Below are positions 44,480 through 52,277 of a stretch of DNA of 64,000 nt, piece after piece. A model generated the notes under the pieces. It did not search any database, was not told the origin of the DNA, and saw nothing but the letters and a program-made list of their open reading frames with translations. The translations under genes and the position numbers were made by a program. The stretch's first letter is position 1; each line of letters starts with the position of its first letter. The stretch is from an uncultured Oscillospiraceae bacterium (lineage in GTDB: Bacteria > Bacillota > Clostridia > Oscillospirales > Acutalibacteraceae): contig USJL01000002.1 of the NCBI GenBank assembly GCA_900555015.1, positions 66,766 through 130,765 on the forward strand. The letters run 5' to 3'.

Positions 44480-45048
44480 TTTTCCAAGCAACACTCCCTT
44501 CTTAAGCCTCAGCCAACGCCGAAGCCTTTACTGAAATATTTTTTGTTGTCATAATTAAATTTCCTTTCTGCCCGGTCGGTATCTCAACCAACCGGGACTT
44601 TTTGTTATCCTTTTTGTATTCTTACTGCACTGTCAAACTCCGAATTCTTTTTTTCTACTCATAATAGTCTCCTTTTTTGGTCGTCAGTGTGATCGACAGT
44701 AAAACATCCCTAAAATTCGGTAAATAATGGATGCACTGTCGTAAACACTAACAGTTTTCGAAATAACTGACGGTCATTGAAAAGCCGACAGGCACTGCCA
44801 GACGGCGTTTTTTGGGATGTCGAGGGCTCTGCACTGACAGTCCTTTATCCTGCATCTTTTTCCACCCTGTATTTTGAGGCAGAAATGCCTGTGTATTTCC
44901 GTTATTCAGTTGTCTTTTAACCCCTCATATCAGGCTTACAAATTGCCTACAATCGAGTTTTATACTTTCGCCGATTACTTTGCTTATTCTCAATATTCAA
45001 TTTTCAAGGTGCTTTTATATTCTTTTTGTCAGGTATCCTGACGAGCCC
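44480..45048. other. Non-coding region with dispersed GACAGT/ACTGTC motifs
   Basis: No convincing gene is seen in 570 bases. A hairpin (CCCGGT/ACCGGG near 44575-44601) resembles a minus-strand terminator. GACAGT at 44695, ACTGTC at 44735, GACAG at 44787 and ACTGACAGT at 44833 recur, beside a replication-initiator-like gene. This suggests operator or origin-like repeats. Confidence 0.45.
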
Positions 45049-45345
45049 TTACCAAGTTTTTTCGACTGTGTACAGGTGCGATAGGTGATTACCGTTTGAT
45101 GGATCGTTTCTGTGGGTGATAGAAATGAATCCACTCGCCTCAAGATTTTTAAGTGCAATGTCAACCGTGGGAATTGATATTGAACATTTTTTAGCAATGT
45201 CTTTTCGTGAAGGAAACGATTGCCTTTTTGCATCTCCACATCGTAACAGATAACTGTACACAATAAACTCTCTTGGCTTTAATCCTTCATCGAATATTTT
45301 ATTCGGTGACAGAAAGAAACAGCCTTTGCGATATTCAGTTTTCAT
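45049..45345 (-). CDS. Replication-initiator-like winged-helix protein
   Basis: A 98-residue HTH protein: FFLSPNKIFDEGLKPREFIVYSYL is the N-terminal block shared with plasmid and transposon initiators, followed by a winged helix (SRKDIAKKCSISIPTVDIALKNLE). AAAGGAG precedes the ATG. It is shorter than plasmid RepA proteins and may be only a regulator. A truncated relative is present in E1 at 21571-21678. Confidence 0.75.
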   Translation of the reverse strand: MKTEYRKGCFFLSPNKIFDEGLKPREFIVYSYLLRCGDAKRQSFPSRKDIAKKCSISIPTVDIALKNLEASGFISITHRNDPSNGNHLSHLYTVEKTW

Positions 45346-45619
45346 TTTTTACTCCTTTCGTAATATTGAAAGAGAAATCTCTTTCTGTTATGATAGTAAT
45401 ACAGTAAATAACAAATCACTATGCTTTAGTGAAAAACGATTTTTTTAAGAAAGATTGATTATGGACAAAGATAGGTCTTTTTTCAGAAAAACATAAGTAT
45501 TTGAGAGAATATATTTGGAACAATTCGTAAAGGAGCATACAGAACATAGTTTTAAGTCCTGTTTTGTGTACTGTGAAGACGGGTAATATTTACAATCAAA
45601 TAAATTTGTGATACGATAA

Positions 45620-45726
45620 AACCACCATAAAGAGTGCGTGAGGGACAAGCCCGGTGACCGCACAGCAACCTGCTTTTGTAAGGTGCTAATGCTTGAACGA
45701 TGGTGTAACTCATATCACTCTTATGG
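45620..45726 (+). ncRNA. S-box (SAM-I-type) riboswitch candidate
   Basis: The core of the SAM aptamer is recognisable: P2 strand GTGCG (45634-45638), GAGGGAC then GCCCGGTGAC, P2 partner CGCAC (45659-45663), the conserved CAGCAACC and, after a short P3, AGGTGCTAA (45681-45689). A P1 helix can form from AAGAG (near 45629) and CTCTT (45718-45722). A second ACTCT at 45730 and the AAAGGAG of the next gene follow within 15 bases, so translational control is likely. P3 and P4 are short compared with classic S-boxes. Confidence 0.75.
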
Positions 45727-45749
45727 AATAACTCTAAAGGAGATTGATT

Positions 45750-46088
45750 ATGAGAACAATCACAAATTTGTACAACGAGGGCGATACGGTATTTATTCGC
45801 TTTGAGAACGAAGCTATCGGCAAAAGGTTTTTGCAGGATGCCGAAAACGAAGGCTTTTTGATATACGGTAAAAAGCCACCTACAAAGGGCAGTCCCAACG
45901 AGATTTATATGCTCGACGAGAATTTTGGTATTCATCCGATTTCAGGTTTCGCAATGTATATGTTTTATTACAGTGGAATTAAGATGAATGACGGAAAGAG
46001 CGTTGTGCGAATCAACTATGGCAAGTATATAAACGGTACTGATGATTATATCATCAAGGGTAAACCAAAACCGAGAGTTAAAGATTGA
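45750..46088 (+). CDS. Unknown protein controlled by the SAM riboswitch
   Basis: A 112-residue protein of unknown family (MRTITNLYNEGDTVFIRFEN and onward), apparently alpha/beta with no membrane helix or catalytic motif that I recognise. AAAGGAG lies 7 bases before the ATG and immediately after the riboswitch. It is not a known methionine or SAM pathway gene, which makes the regulation striking. It is co-transcribed with the next gene. Confidence 0.75.
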   Translation: MRTITNLYNEGDTVFIRFENEAIGKRFLQDAENEGFLIYGKKPPTKGSPNEIYMLDENFGIHPISGFAMYMFYYSGIKMNDGKSVVRINYGKYINGTDDYIIKGKPKPRVKD

Positions 46089-46102
46089 ACGGAGGTTATG
46101 TT

Positions 46103-46603
46103 ATGAAAAATGATAGCTTTTTTCATCCGTTTTCAACACCGATAGACAGTTGCTTTGACAGTAATAACGACGGCGAATTAACAGGCTGCGAAACTGCTTT
46201 TCGTGATGCTACGTTATTTGAAATGTATGACAAGGCAACAACTGACAGTAGCCCAAGCAACAGTTATTCGTCACATCAAAAGAGCTACAAGGCTTATACG
46301 CCAAGCAATACGCCAACCGATAGCGAACAGTACGATGCTCCGAGTGACAGCATGGTTTTATGGTCGAGTATCGGAGTAATAGCTATTATCATCGGTGCAT
46401 TCGCAATCATTCTCAGGCAGGAAACGCGTGACGATTTATTAAATGCTATTGTAATGTTCTTTTCCGTTGCATTAAGCGTTGGCTTGCTGAAAATCACAGG
46501 CGTTATGTCATCAAAGAAAAAGGCAAACAAGCAGGATGATACATCCTATTATGACGCAGTGAATAATTGCTTTAATTATGAGAGTGATGATAGGAATGAG
46601 TAG
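46103..46603 (+). CDS. Unknown membrane protein with EF-hand-like loop
   Basis: A 166-residue protein: a polar N-terminus with a DSNNDGELTGCE calcium-loop-like motif at about residues 19-30, a Ser/Thr/Tyr-rich linker, two membrane helices (SIGVIAIIIGAFAIIL and IVMFFSVALSVGLL) and a polar tail. ATG 46103 is 7 bases after GGAGG. It ends the riboswitch operon. The function is not known. Confidence 0.7.
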   Translation: MKNDSFFHPFSTPIDSCFDSNNDGELTGCETAFRDATLFEMYDKATTDSSPSNSYSSHQKSYKAYTPSNTPTDSEQYDAPSDSMVLWSSIGVIAIIIGAFAIILRQETRDDLLNAIVMFFSVALSVGLLKITGVMSSKKKANKQDDTSYYDAVNNCFNYESDDRNE

Positions 46604-46610
46604 ATAAAAA

Positions 46611-46645
46611 TTCAAGCCGAGAGGGGCGTCCTCTCGGCTTGAGTT
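46611..46645 (+). terminator. Terminator after the riboswitch operon
   Basis: CAAGCCGAGAGG pairs with CCTCTCGGCTTG around GGCGT, followed by a T run. A close copy ends the helicase gene at 55384-55418. Confidence 0.85.
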
Positions 46646-46689
46646 TTTTGTGTAACTGAATTTATTAACTGCATACAAGTTAATTATTG

Positions 46690-48351
46690 TTATTCAAAGT
46701 AATACACTCTTGTTTCATACGGGCGGAGCATAAAGCCGTTGCCCTGAACAGTGGGATTATCGTAATTACAAAGCATAGGTGTTCCCTTTTTCAAATCAAA
46801 GCCTTTAGGTGCTTCAAATGGTACCCGTTCATCACTAAAGGAATTAATTACAAGCAATCGCTTGCCCTTATAATTTCTTTCATAAACATATAGCTTTGAG
46901 GAGTTTTTGTAATGCTCCTTGTAATCGCCGTAAATTGCCACCTCATTTTCACGCTTAAATCTAATTAGCTTCTTATAGTGATTTAAGATTGAGTTTGGAT
47001 TTTTCTCTTCGTTTTCGGCGTTAATTTCGGTATAATTTTTGTTTACGGGAAACCAGGGCTTGCCTGTTGTAAAGCCTGCGTTTTCCTCGGAATTCCACTG
47101 AACAGGTGTTCTTGAGTTATCTCTTGTTGACTTAACTGCCCACTGCCAGCATTTTTCCTCGTTAAGATGCACCTTGTTTCGTGCGACATTGTAATTATTC
47201 TTTACGAAGCAATCCTCGTATTCGTCGAGAGAATCAAGCTCGGTATTGAGCATGCCTATTTCCTGCCCCTGATAAACAAAGGCTGTTCCTTGCTGAAGCA
47301 TATACATATTGGCAAGCATTTTGCCTGACTCTGTTCTGTATTTTTCACTGCCGTAGCGCGATATAATGCGCGGGTGGTCATGATTTTCGATATAAAGGGT
47401 ATTCCACGCTCTGCCGTTGATTTTTCTTTGCCAATCGGAAAAGGCTCTTTTCATTTTTCGCAAATCGAACTTCGTTTGAATATAATCAACCATAAAGCAA
47501 TCTGCCTCGATATGCTGAAAATGAAACATTAAGTCAAGCTCCTTATGGCGTTCGTCAATATAATTGAGCGCCTTTGCAGGAGTCATCATAGGAGCTTCAC
47601 CAACGGTAAAGCAGTCGTACATATCAGTTACCTTGCGGTATTCCTGAAGATACTGATGAATATTAGGCCCATCCATATAGTGCTCAATTCCGCAGGCGGC
47701 AGGAATAGGAAAGCCGTTTGGCAGACCCGGTCGCTTTGATATAAAGGTTATAACATCCTCACGGAAGCCGTCAACACCCATATCAAGCCAAAAGCGCATA
47801 ATATCCTTAACCTCCTCCCTTACCTTTGGGTTATCGTGGTTAAGGTCCGGCTGCTTCTTGGCAAACACATGAAGATAGTATTCGCCCGATTTTTCGTCCT
47901 GCTCCCATGCTCCGCCCTCAAAGCAAGAAAGCCAGTTATTCGGCGGACGCTTGCCGTTTTTCTTTCCCTTGCGCCAAATATAATAATCGTGATACGGAGA
48001 TTTTGGATCCTTTGAATTAATAAACCACTGATGCTCGTCGGAGGTATGATTAACAACAAGGTCCATAATAACCTTAATTCCTCTCTTGTGAGCTTCGTCT
48101 AAAACTCTTTTGAAAAGGTCGAGGTCGCCGTATTCGGGATTTATATTTTTATAGTCGGCAATATCGTAGCCGTAGTCGGCATTGGGCGAGGGATAAAGAG
48201 GAGAAAACCATATACAGTTACAGCCTAAATCCTTTATGTAGTCAAGCTTTGAGAGAACGCCCTGCAAATCGCCTATGCCGTCGCCGTTTCCGTCGCAGAA
48301 GGAGCGAGGCCAAATTTGATAAACAACTAATTCCTTGTACCAATCTTTCAT
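46690..48351 (-). CDS. GH13 alpha-glucosidase (oligo-1,6-glucosidase type)
   Basis: A 553-residue GH13 enzyme. The four conserved regions are visible: DLVVNHTS, GFREDVI with nucleophile D199, the acid glutamate in FTVGEAPM and the ENHDHPR block. The order and length match oligo-1,6-glucosidases, which hydrolyse isomalto-oligosaccharides and sucrose-like substrates in the cytosol. It forms an operon with the GPH symporter upstream on the minus strand (18 bases apart). It is cargo of E2. Confidence 0.9.
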   Translation of the reverse strand: MKDWYKELVVYQIWPRSFCDGNGDGIGDLQGVLSKLDYIKDLGCNCIWFSPLYPSPNADYGYDIADYKNINPEYGDLDLFKRVLDEAHKRGIKVIMDLVVNHTSDEHQWFINSKDPKSPYHDYYIWRKGKKNGKRPPNNWLSCFEGGAWEQDEKSGEYYLHVFAKKQPDLNHDNPKVREEVKDIMRFWLDMGVDGFREDVITFISKRPGLPNGFPIPAACGIEHYMDGPNIHQYLQEYRKVTDMYDCFTVGEAPMMTPAKALNYIDERHKELDLMFHFQHIEADCFMVDYIQTKFDLRKMKRAFSDWQRKINGRAWNTLYIENHDHPRIISRYGSEKYRTESGKMLANMYMLQQGTAFVYQGQEIGMLNTELDSLDEYEDCFVKNNYNVARNKVHLNEEKCWQWAVKSTRDNSRTPVQWNSEENAGFTTGKPWFPVNKNYTEINAENEEKNPNSILNHYKKLIRFKRENEVAIYGDYKEHYKNSSKLYVYERNYKGKRLLVINSFSDERVPFEAPKGFDLKKGTPMLCNYDNPTVQGNGFMLRPYETRVYYFE

Positions 48352-48369
48352 AATAAATTATATATCCTT

Positions 48370-49866
48370 TCAGTCTTTTTGTCTGTTTTCAGCATAGGGT
48401 GATTCCCCTGACTCTGCCAAGCCGTTTCTGCGAGCGTTAAGGTCACTTTCCACAAGTGCTCTTTTTTCCTTTGTATAGTTAACAAACAGAAGCGGAATTA
48501 TAAACAAAACGCTTGCAACGGCAGGTGTAAGAACTACAAGAGGCCAAATCCAGCTATCAAAGGCGTCTGTTTGAGTGCCTAAATAATTTGCCGCATTATC
48601 AATAGCCTTATAGCCGAGAAGATGAAGTGCAAGGGTTGCAAGTCCCGATGTTATGCCGCTTGAAATCTTTGTAAAGGAGGTTTGCATAGAAAAGGTAATG
48701 CCCTCTGTTCTCTTGCCTGTTTTCCACTCCATATAGTCAATACTGTCGCAAAAGATTGATGTTTGCGCTATTGACGACGCACCCGACGGAATACTGCCTA
48801 TGCCGATTATTATCATTGAAATCCACAGCCTTTTTCCCTCAAAGCCAACGAAAAATGCAATTGCTCTTGCAACGATATTAAACACCTGAATAAGTATAAG
48901 AACATTAACATATCCGCCAAGTCTTTTTTTCATCCAATCGGCAAACAACATTCCGATAAAGCTCGGCAAGCCGGTAATGATAAAGTAAATAGTTGTAAGT
49001 CCCAGCGCGCCGATAATTCCGTTTCCGAGAAAATCCGACGGAATTTCATACTTAAAGAAATATGTAACAAGCGAAATGCCAAATCCAAGCGAGCCGAAAA
49101 GATTTGAAAGCGTTACAAGCAAAAGCATTTTGTTTTTGAACAAAAGCAGAAAGCTTTCACGCAGAGTTTCCTGCTGCTCGTCCTTGTTGACGGCAATTCT
49201 TTCCCGGGCATATGAGCAACGGTAGCTGAGCATTGAGCCGCCTAAGCCGAATATAATCGCAAACACCAAGGTAACAAGCGACATACTCATTCCCTTTGCA
49301 TTGGCAATCATTTCAAGTGCCATAGGAATAACGGTACTGAAGGCACCGTAAACCATACTGCCGATAGTTCTTGACCACTGAACAAATCTGTCTCTCTCGG
49401 AGGAATTAGGCGATACTGCGGCGGTAATTCCCCACACGGAAACATCCTGAACGGTATATGCCAAATCCCAACAGATATACATTATGATGAAATACGATAC
49501 CCGAAGCCAAAGCAAATTCTCGTTTGTGCTGAACACAAGAAACAGCAAAACGGTAAACACACCGACGGGAAGCGGTGTGTATTTCAAAAACGGTCGCAGC
49601 TTTTCACCGTTTTTAAAGGTATGGCGGTCAATAAATGAGCCTACAATAGGGTCGTTAATACCGTCCCACACCTTCATAACAATAAGCAAAACAGAAACAG
49701 TAAGTGCAGGGAAAAGAGCAATATCCGTCATAAAATATGTAAAAAACGATCCGCCAATCAGCGAATAAACAAGATTTTGCCCCGAAAGACCTGCAAGAAA
49801 ATTTACAAGCTCTTTTTTAGAAACATACTTTTTTTCGGCATTTTTTTCAGATATACAATCTGCCAT
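48370..49866 (-). CDS. GPH-family sugar:cation symporter
   Basis: A 498-residue membrane transporter with about twelve helices. Family blocks include WDGINDPIVGSFIDRHTF near residue 70 and GIGSIPSGASSIAQTSIFCDSIDYMEW, as in MelB-type glycoside-pentoside-hexuronide symporters. It imports a disaccharide or oligosaccharide with Na+ or H+, presumably supplying the adjacent alpha-glucosidase. No regulator is adjacent. Confidence 0.88.
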   Translation of the reverse strand: MADCISEKNAEKKYVSKKELVNFLAGLSGQNLVYSLIGGSFFTYFMTDIALFPALTVSVLLIVMKVWDGINDPIVGSFIDRHTFKNGEKLRPFLKYTPLPVGVFTVLLFLVFSTNENLLWLRVSYFIIMYICWDLAYTVQDVSVWGITAAVSPNSSERDRFVQWSRTIGSMVYGAFSTVIPMALEMIANAKGMSMSLVTLVFAIIFGLGGSMLSYRCSYARERIAVNKDEQQETLRESFLLLFKNKMLLLVTLSNLFGSLGFGISLVTYFFKYEIPSDFLGNGIIGALGLTTIYFIITGLPSFIGMLFADWMKKRLGGYVNVLILIQVFNIVARAIAFFVGFEGKRLWISMIIIGIGSIPSGASSIAQTSIFCDSIDYMEWKTGKRTEGITFSMQTSFTKISSGITSGLATLALHLLGYKAIDNAANYLGTQTDAFDSWIWPLVVLTPAVASVLFIIPLLFVNYTKEKRALVESDLNARRNGLAESGESPYAENRQKD

Positions 49867-49960
49867 AGCTAAAACCTCCGTACAATCTTTATTACTATTA
49901 TACTATAATCATCTTTAAAAATAAAGTTTTTTTAGATATTTTTCACAAATAATAAAACCG

Positions 49961-50033
49961 ATGTGAAAATCACGAAATGGGAATTTATTTCATCGAAGAT
50001 CCCGACGGCTATTGGCTCGAAATTTTATCGTAA
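49961..50033 (+). pseudogene. 3' fragment of a VOC/glyoxalase gene
   Basis: The frame reads EMGIYFIEDPDGYWLEIL and a stop, almost identical at DNA level to the end of the intact VOC gene in E1 (23391-23452). No start or upstream part remains. The region 49867-49960 holds only the symporter promoter side, and 50034-50180 shows no gene. Confidence 0.85.
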
Positions 50034-50180
50034 TTCTTGATATATATTCTCAAATAATTAACTCCCTTGTAGCACAAAAATACACTACAAAGGAGTTTTA
50101 ATATCCGGACTAAATATTTATTTTAATGTTAAGGTTGGCAGATAACTAAAATATCGTGACAACTTTCAAAGCTATAATAG

Positions 50181-50582
50181 TCAGTATTTCTTACTAACAA
50201 TCAAATAGCAAATGTAATACAAAACAAGCATTACACAAATTATGCCGGCTGCTATTTGCATATAGGTCACTTTTGACATAATTAGGCAAATAATTGTAAT
50301 CGCCGCACAAATCATTATAAATGAATACGCAGCCCATGACCACGCCTTCATAGATATGAAACGATTTCTTTCATCGTTTGTCTTGGTATCAACCATTTCC
50401 TTGTACTCGCTATTAGTTTTGTATTTTATAGCTCTTATTAATTGAACCACACCAACACCTAACAAGCCACCACCAAAGCCAGCAAACAAGCTATTCACTT
50501 CGTTCATAAACACTAAAACAATTAAAACTATTCCAAGTATTATATATAGTGTATTGATAATTATATTTTTATATTCTTTCAT
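50181..50582 (-). CDS. Four-helix membrane protein paired with XRE regulator
   Basis: A 133-residue protein with four membrane helices and a cytosolic loop (YKEMVDTKTNDERNRFISMK) between helices two and three. Its start overlaps the stop of the XRE gene by one base, the usual arrangement of small XRE/membrane-protein pairs in clostridia. The function is not established. Confidence 0.75.
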   Translation of the reverse strand: MKEYKNIIINTLYIILGIVLIVLVFMNEVNSLFAGFGGGLLGVGVVQLIRAIKYKTNSEYKEMVDTKTNDERNRFISMKAWSWAAYSFIMICAAITIICLIMSKVTYMQIAAGIICVMLVLYYICYLIVSKKY

Positions 50583-50782
50583 TATAATTCCTCCTCAAAG
50601 CAGAACAAATCTTCAATTGATAAATGAAAATATTTTGCAATTTTATACGCAAGCAAAATTGATGGATTATATTTTCCATTTTCTAATGAAATAATAGTTT
50701 GTCTTGAAACGCCCATAGCACTTGCAAGTTCTTCTTGGCTTATGCTATTAGCACTTCGTAATTCTTTGATTTTGTTTTTCAA
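50582..50782 (-). CDS. XRE-family HTH regulator
   Basis: A 66-residue protein consisting of one helix-turn-helix (ISQEELASAMGVSRQTIISLENGKYNPSI is interrupted only by loop residues) and a short acidic tail. TTG 50782 is chosen because AGGAGTG lies 6 bases upstream. It is coupled to the four-helix membrane protein. Confidence 0.85.
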   Translation of the reverse strand: MKNKIKELRSANSISQEELASAMGVSRQTIISLENGKYNPSILLAYKIAKYFHLSIEDLFCFEEEL

Positions 50783-50993
50783 AAAAATCACTCCTAATTA
50801 TTATTTATTCTTCGAAGAAAATGTAAAGCGTCCTTTACAATCACAATATAGCATATAAATCCACAAATGTCAAGCATACTTTACATTTTTTGTTTACAAA
50901 TGTTGTCGTGATACCAAAATTATCTGCCAACTTTGTTTGCTAATGTTATATAAAAATGCATTTGAAATATTAATCGTGAATTGATAAACAATA

Positions 50994-51030
50994 AAACCGA
51001 GAGCGACTGAATCACTCTCGGTTATTTTTT
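50994..51030 (-). terminator. Bidirectional terminator between iron-sulfur and XRE genes
   Basis: AACCGAGAG pairs with CTCTCGGTT around a 9-base loop with T runs on both strands. It serves the minus-strand iron-sulfur gene that ends at 51045. Confidence 0.8.
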
Positions 51031-51044
51031 GATTGTCCCTTAAT

Positions 51045-51734
51045 CTACGATAATATTTTTCCGTCGGTTGAGATTGTTACAACCTGCCACGGAATGAATT
51101 TTCCACTGTTTTGAAGTGCTGTTTTAACTGCGTGTTCAATACCTCCGCAGCAAGGCACCTCCATTCTTACAACTGTTACGTTTTTGATATTATTATTTGC
51201 AATAATTGCAGTTAATTTGTCTGCATAATCAACATCATCAAGCTTTGGGCAACCTATTAAGGTAATCTTGTTTTTGATGAAATCGTTGTGGAAATTGCCG
51301 TAGGCATAAGCGGAGCAATCAGCAGCAACGAGGAGGTTTGCACCGTCAAAATACGGAGCATTTACAGGCACAAGCTTAATCTGCACAGGCCATTGTGAAA
51401 GCTGACTTGATACCGAAATATCGGCATTATCCACTTTCTTTTCGTGATTTATACTCATTGAGCGTGAACCCGGACAGCCTGAATGTGCGTGTTGCTTTGC
51501 TTTTTGACTTGCTTTAACCGCCGCCTCGTCATAAGCCGGAGCCTCTCGCATTTCAAAGGAAATTGCATCAACAGGACAGGCGGGCAGGCAATCTCCCAAG
51601 CCATCGCAATAGTCCTCTCTTGTGAGAACGGCTTTGCCATCTATCATACCTATTGCACCCTCGTGGCAGGCAGATACACATGCACCGCAGCCATTACATT
51701 TTTCTTTATCTATCTTAATGATTTTTCTAATCAT
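51045..51734 (-). CDS. 4Fe-4S ferredoxin-domain protein
   Basis: A 229-residue protein with two 4Fe-4S motifs at the N-terminus (CNGCGACVSACHEGA and CDGLGDCLPACPVDA), followed by a domain of about 150 residues containing CSAYAYGNFHND, IGCPKLDD and PCCGGIEHAV, with additional cysteines. ATG 51734 follows GGAAGAT. Such proteins are found in Firmicutes near hydrogen or corrinoid metabolism; the exact electron partner is unknown. Confidence 0.82.
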   Translation of the reverse strand: MIRKIIKIDKEKCNGCGACVSACHEGAIGMIDGKAVLTREDYCDGLGDCLPACPVDAISFEMREAPAYDEAAVKASQKAKQHAHSGCPGSRSMSINHEKKVDNADISVSSQLSQWPVQIKLVPVNAPYFDGANLLVAADCSAYAYGNFHNDFIKNKITLIGCPKLDDVDYADKLTAIIANNNIKNVTVVRMEVPCCGGIEHAVKTALQNSGKFIPWQVVTISTDGKILS

Positions 51735-51900
51735 AGGTATCTTCCTTTCATAATTTAGTGACCTCATTATACTATAAATCGTACTAAAATTCCACAGTTT
51801 TTCTATAAAAAACACGAGGTATGTTATGGAAAGAAAGCAACATAAAATAAGTATTTTGAAGCTAATAAATGCTTACAAAAAAGTAAAATTAATGAATAAA

Positions 51901-52023
51901 TCACTCAATTATTTCGCTTGCAGTTGCGTAAAATCTAATGCCGTTACTATACGCCTCAACAGTTATATATAAGTTATCATTTTTAATTTTCAGTATATCA
52001 TTTTCCTGCTTAATATTGTTCAT
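51901..52023 (-). CDS. 40-residue ORF divergent from the helicase gene
   Basis: ATG 52023, preceded by GAGGTAG, opens 40 codons (MNNIKQENDILKIKNDNLYI and onward to ASEIIE). The product is polar with alternating hydrophobic residues. It diverges from the helicase gene across 250 AT-rich bases that contain repeated GTAATNTTA-like tracts (52135-52225). It could be a regulator or antitoxin of the helicase locus, but this is unproven. Confidence 0.45.
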   Translation of the reverse strand: MNNIKQENDILKIKNDNLYITVEAYSNGIRFYATASEIIE

Positions 52024-52277
52024 TTTACTACCTCGATGCTCATTTCATTAGTGTAAACTTTCAATCTTTACACTATTGTATATTACATATAATTGCTTGT
52101 CAATTTATAATATAAGATTTGGTATTTAATTATTCAAACGATGTAATCTTATATTGAAAAGTGTAATATTACACATTGTAATCTAATATAGAGTTAGATA
52201 CTTGATTTATTATTATATTTAATGTAAACTTTAATTGGAATAATATGTAAAAAATCTATTTTGGTGGTGAGAGAGTT

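Noticed and set aside
45552-45935. Long minus-strand reading frame over the riboswitch and following gene
   Set aside because: It is antisense to a conserved aptamer and to a gene with a strong ribosome-binding site, and has no start signal of its own.
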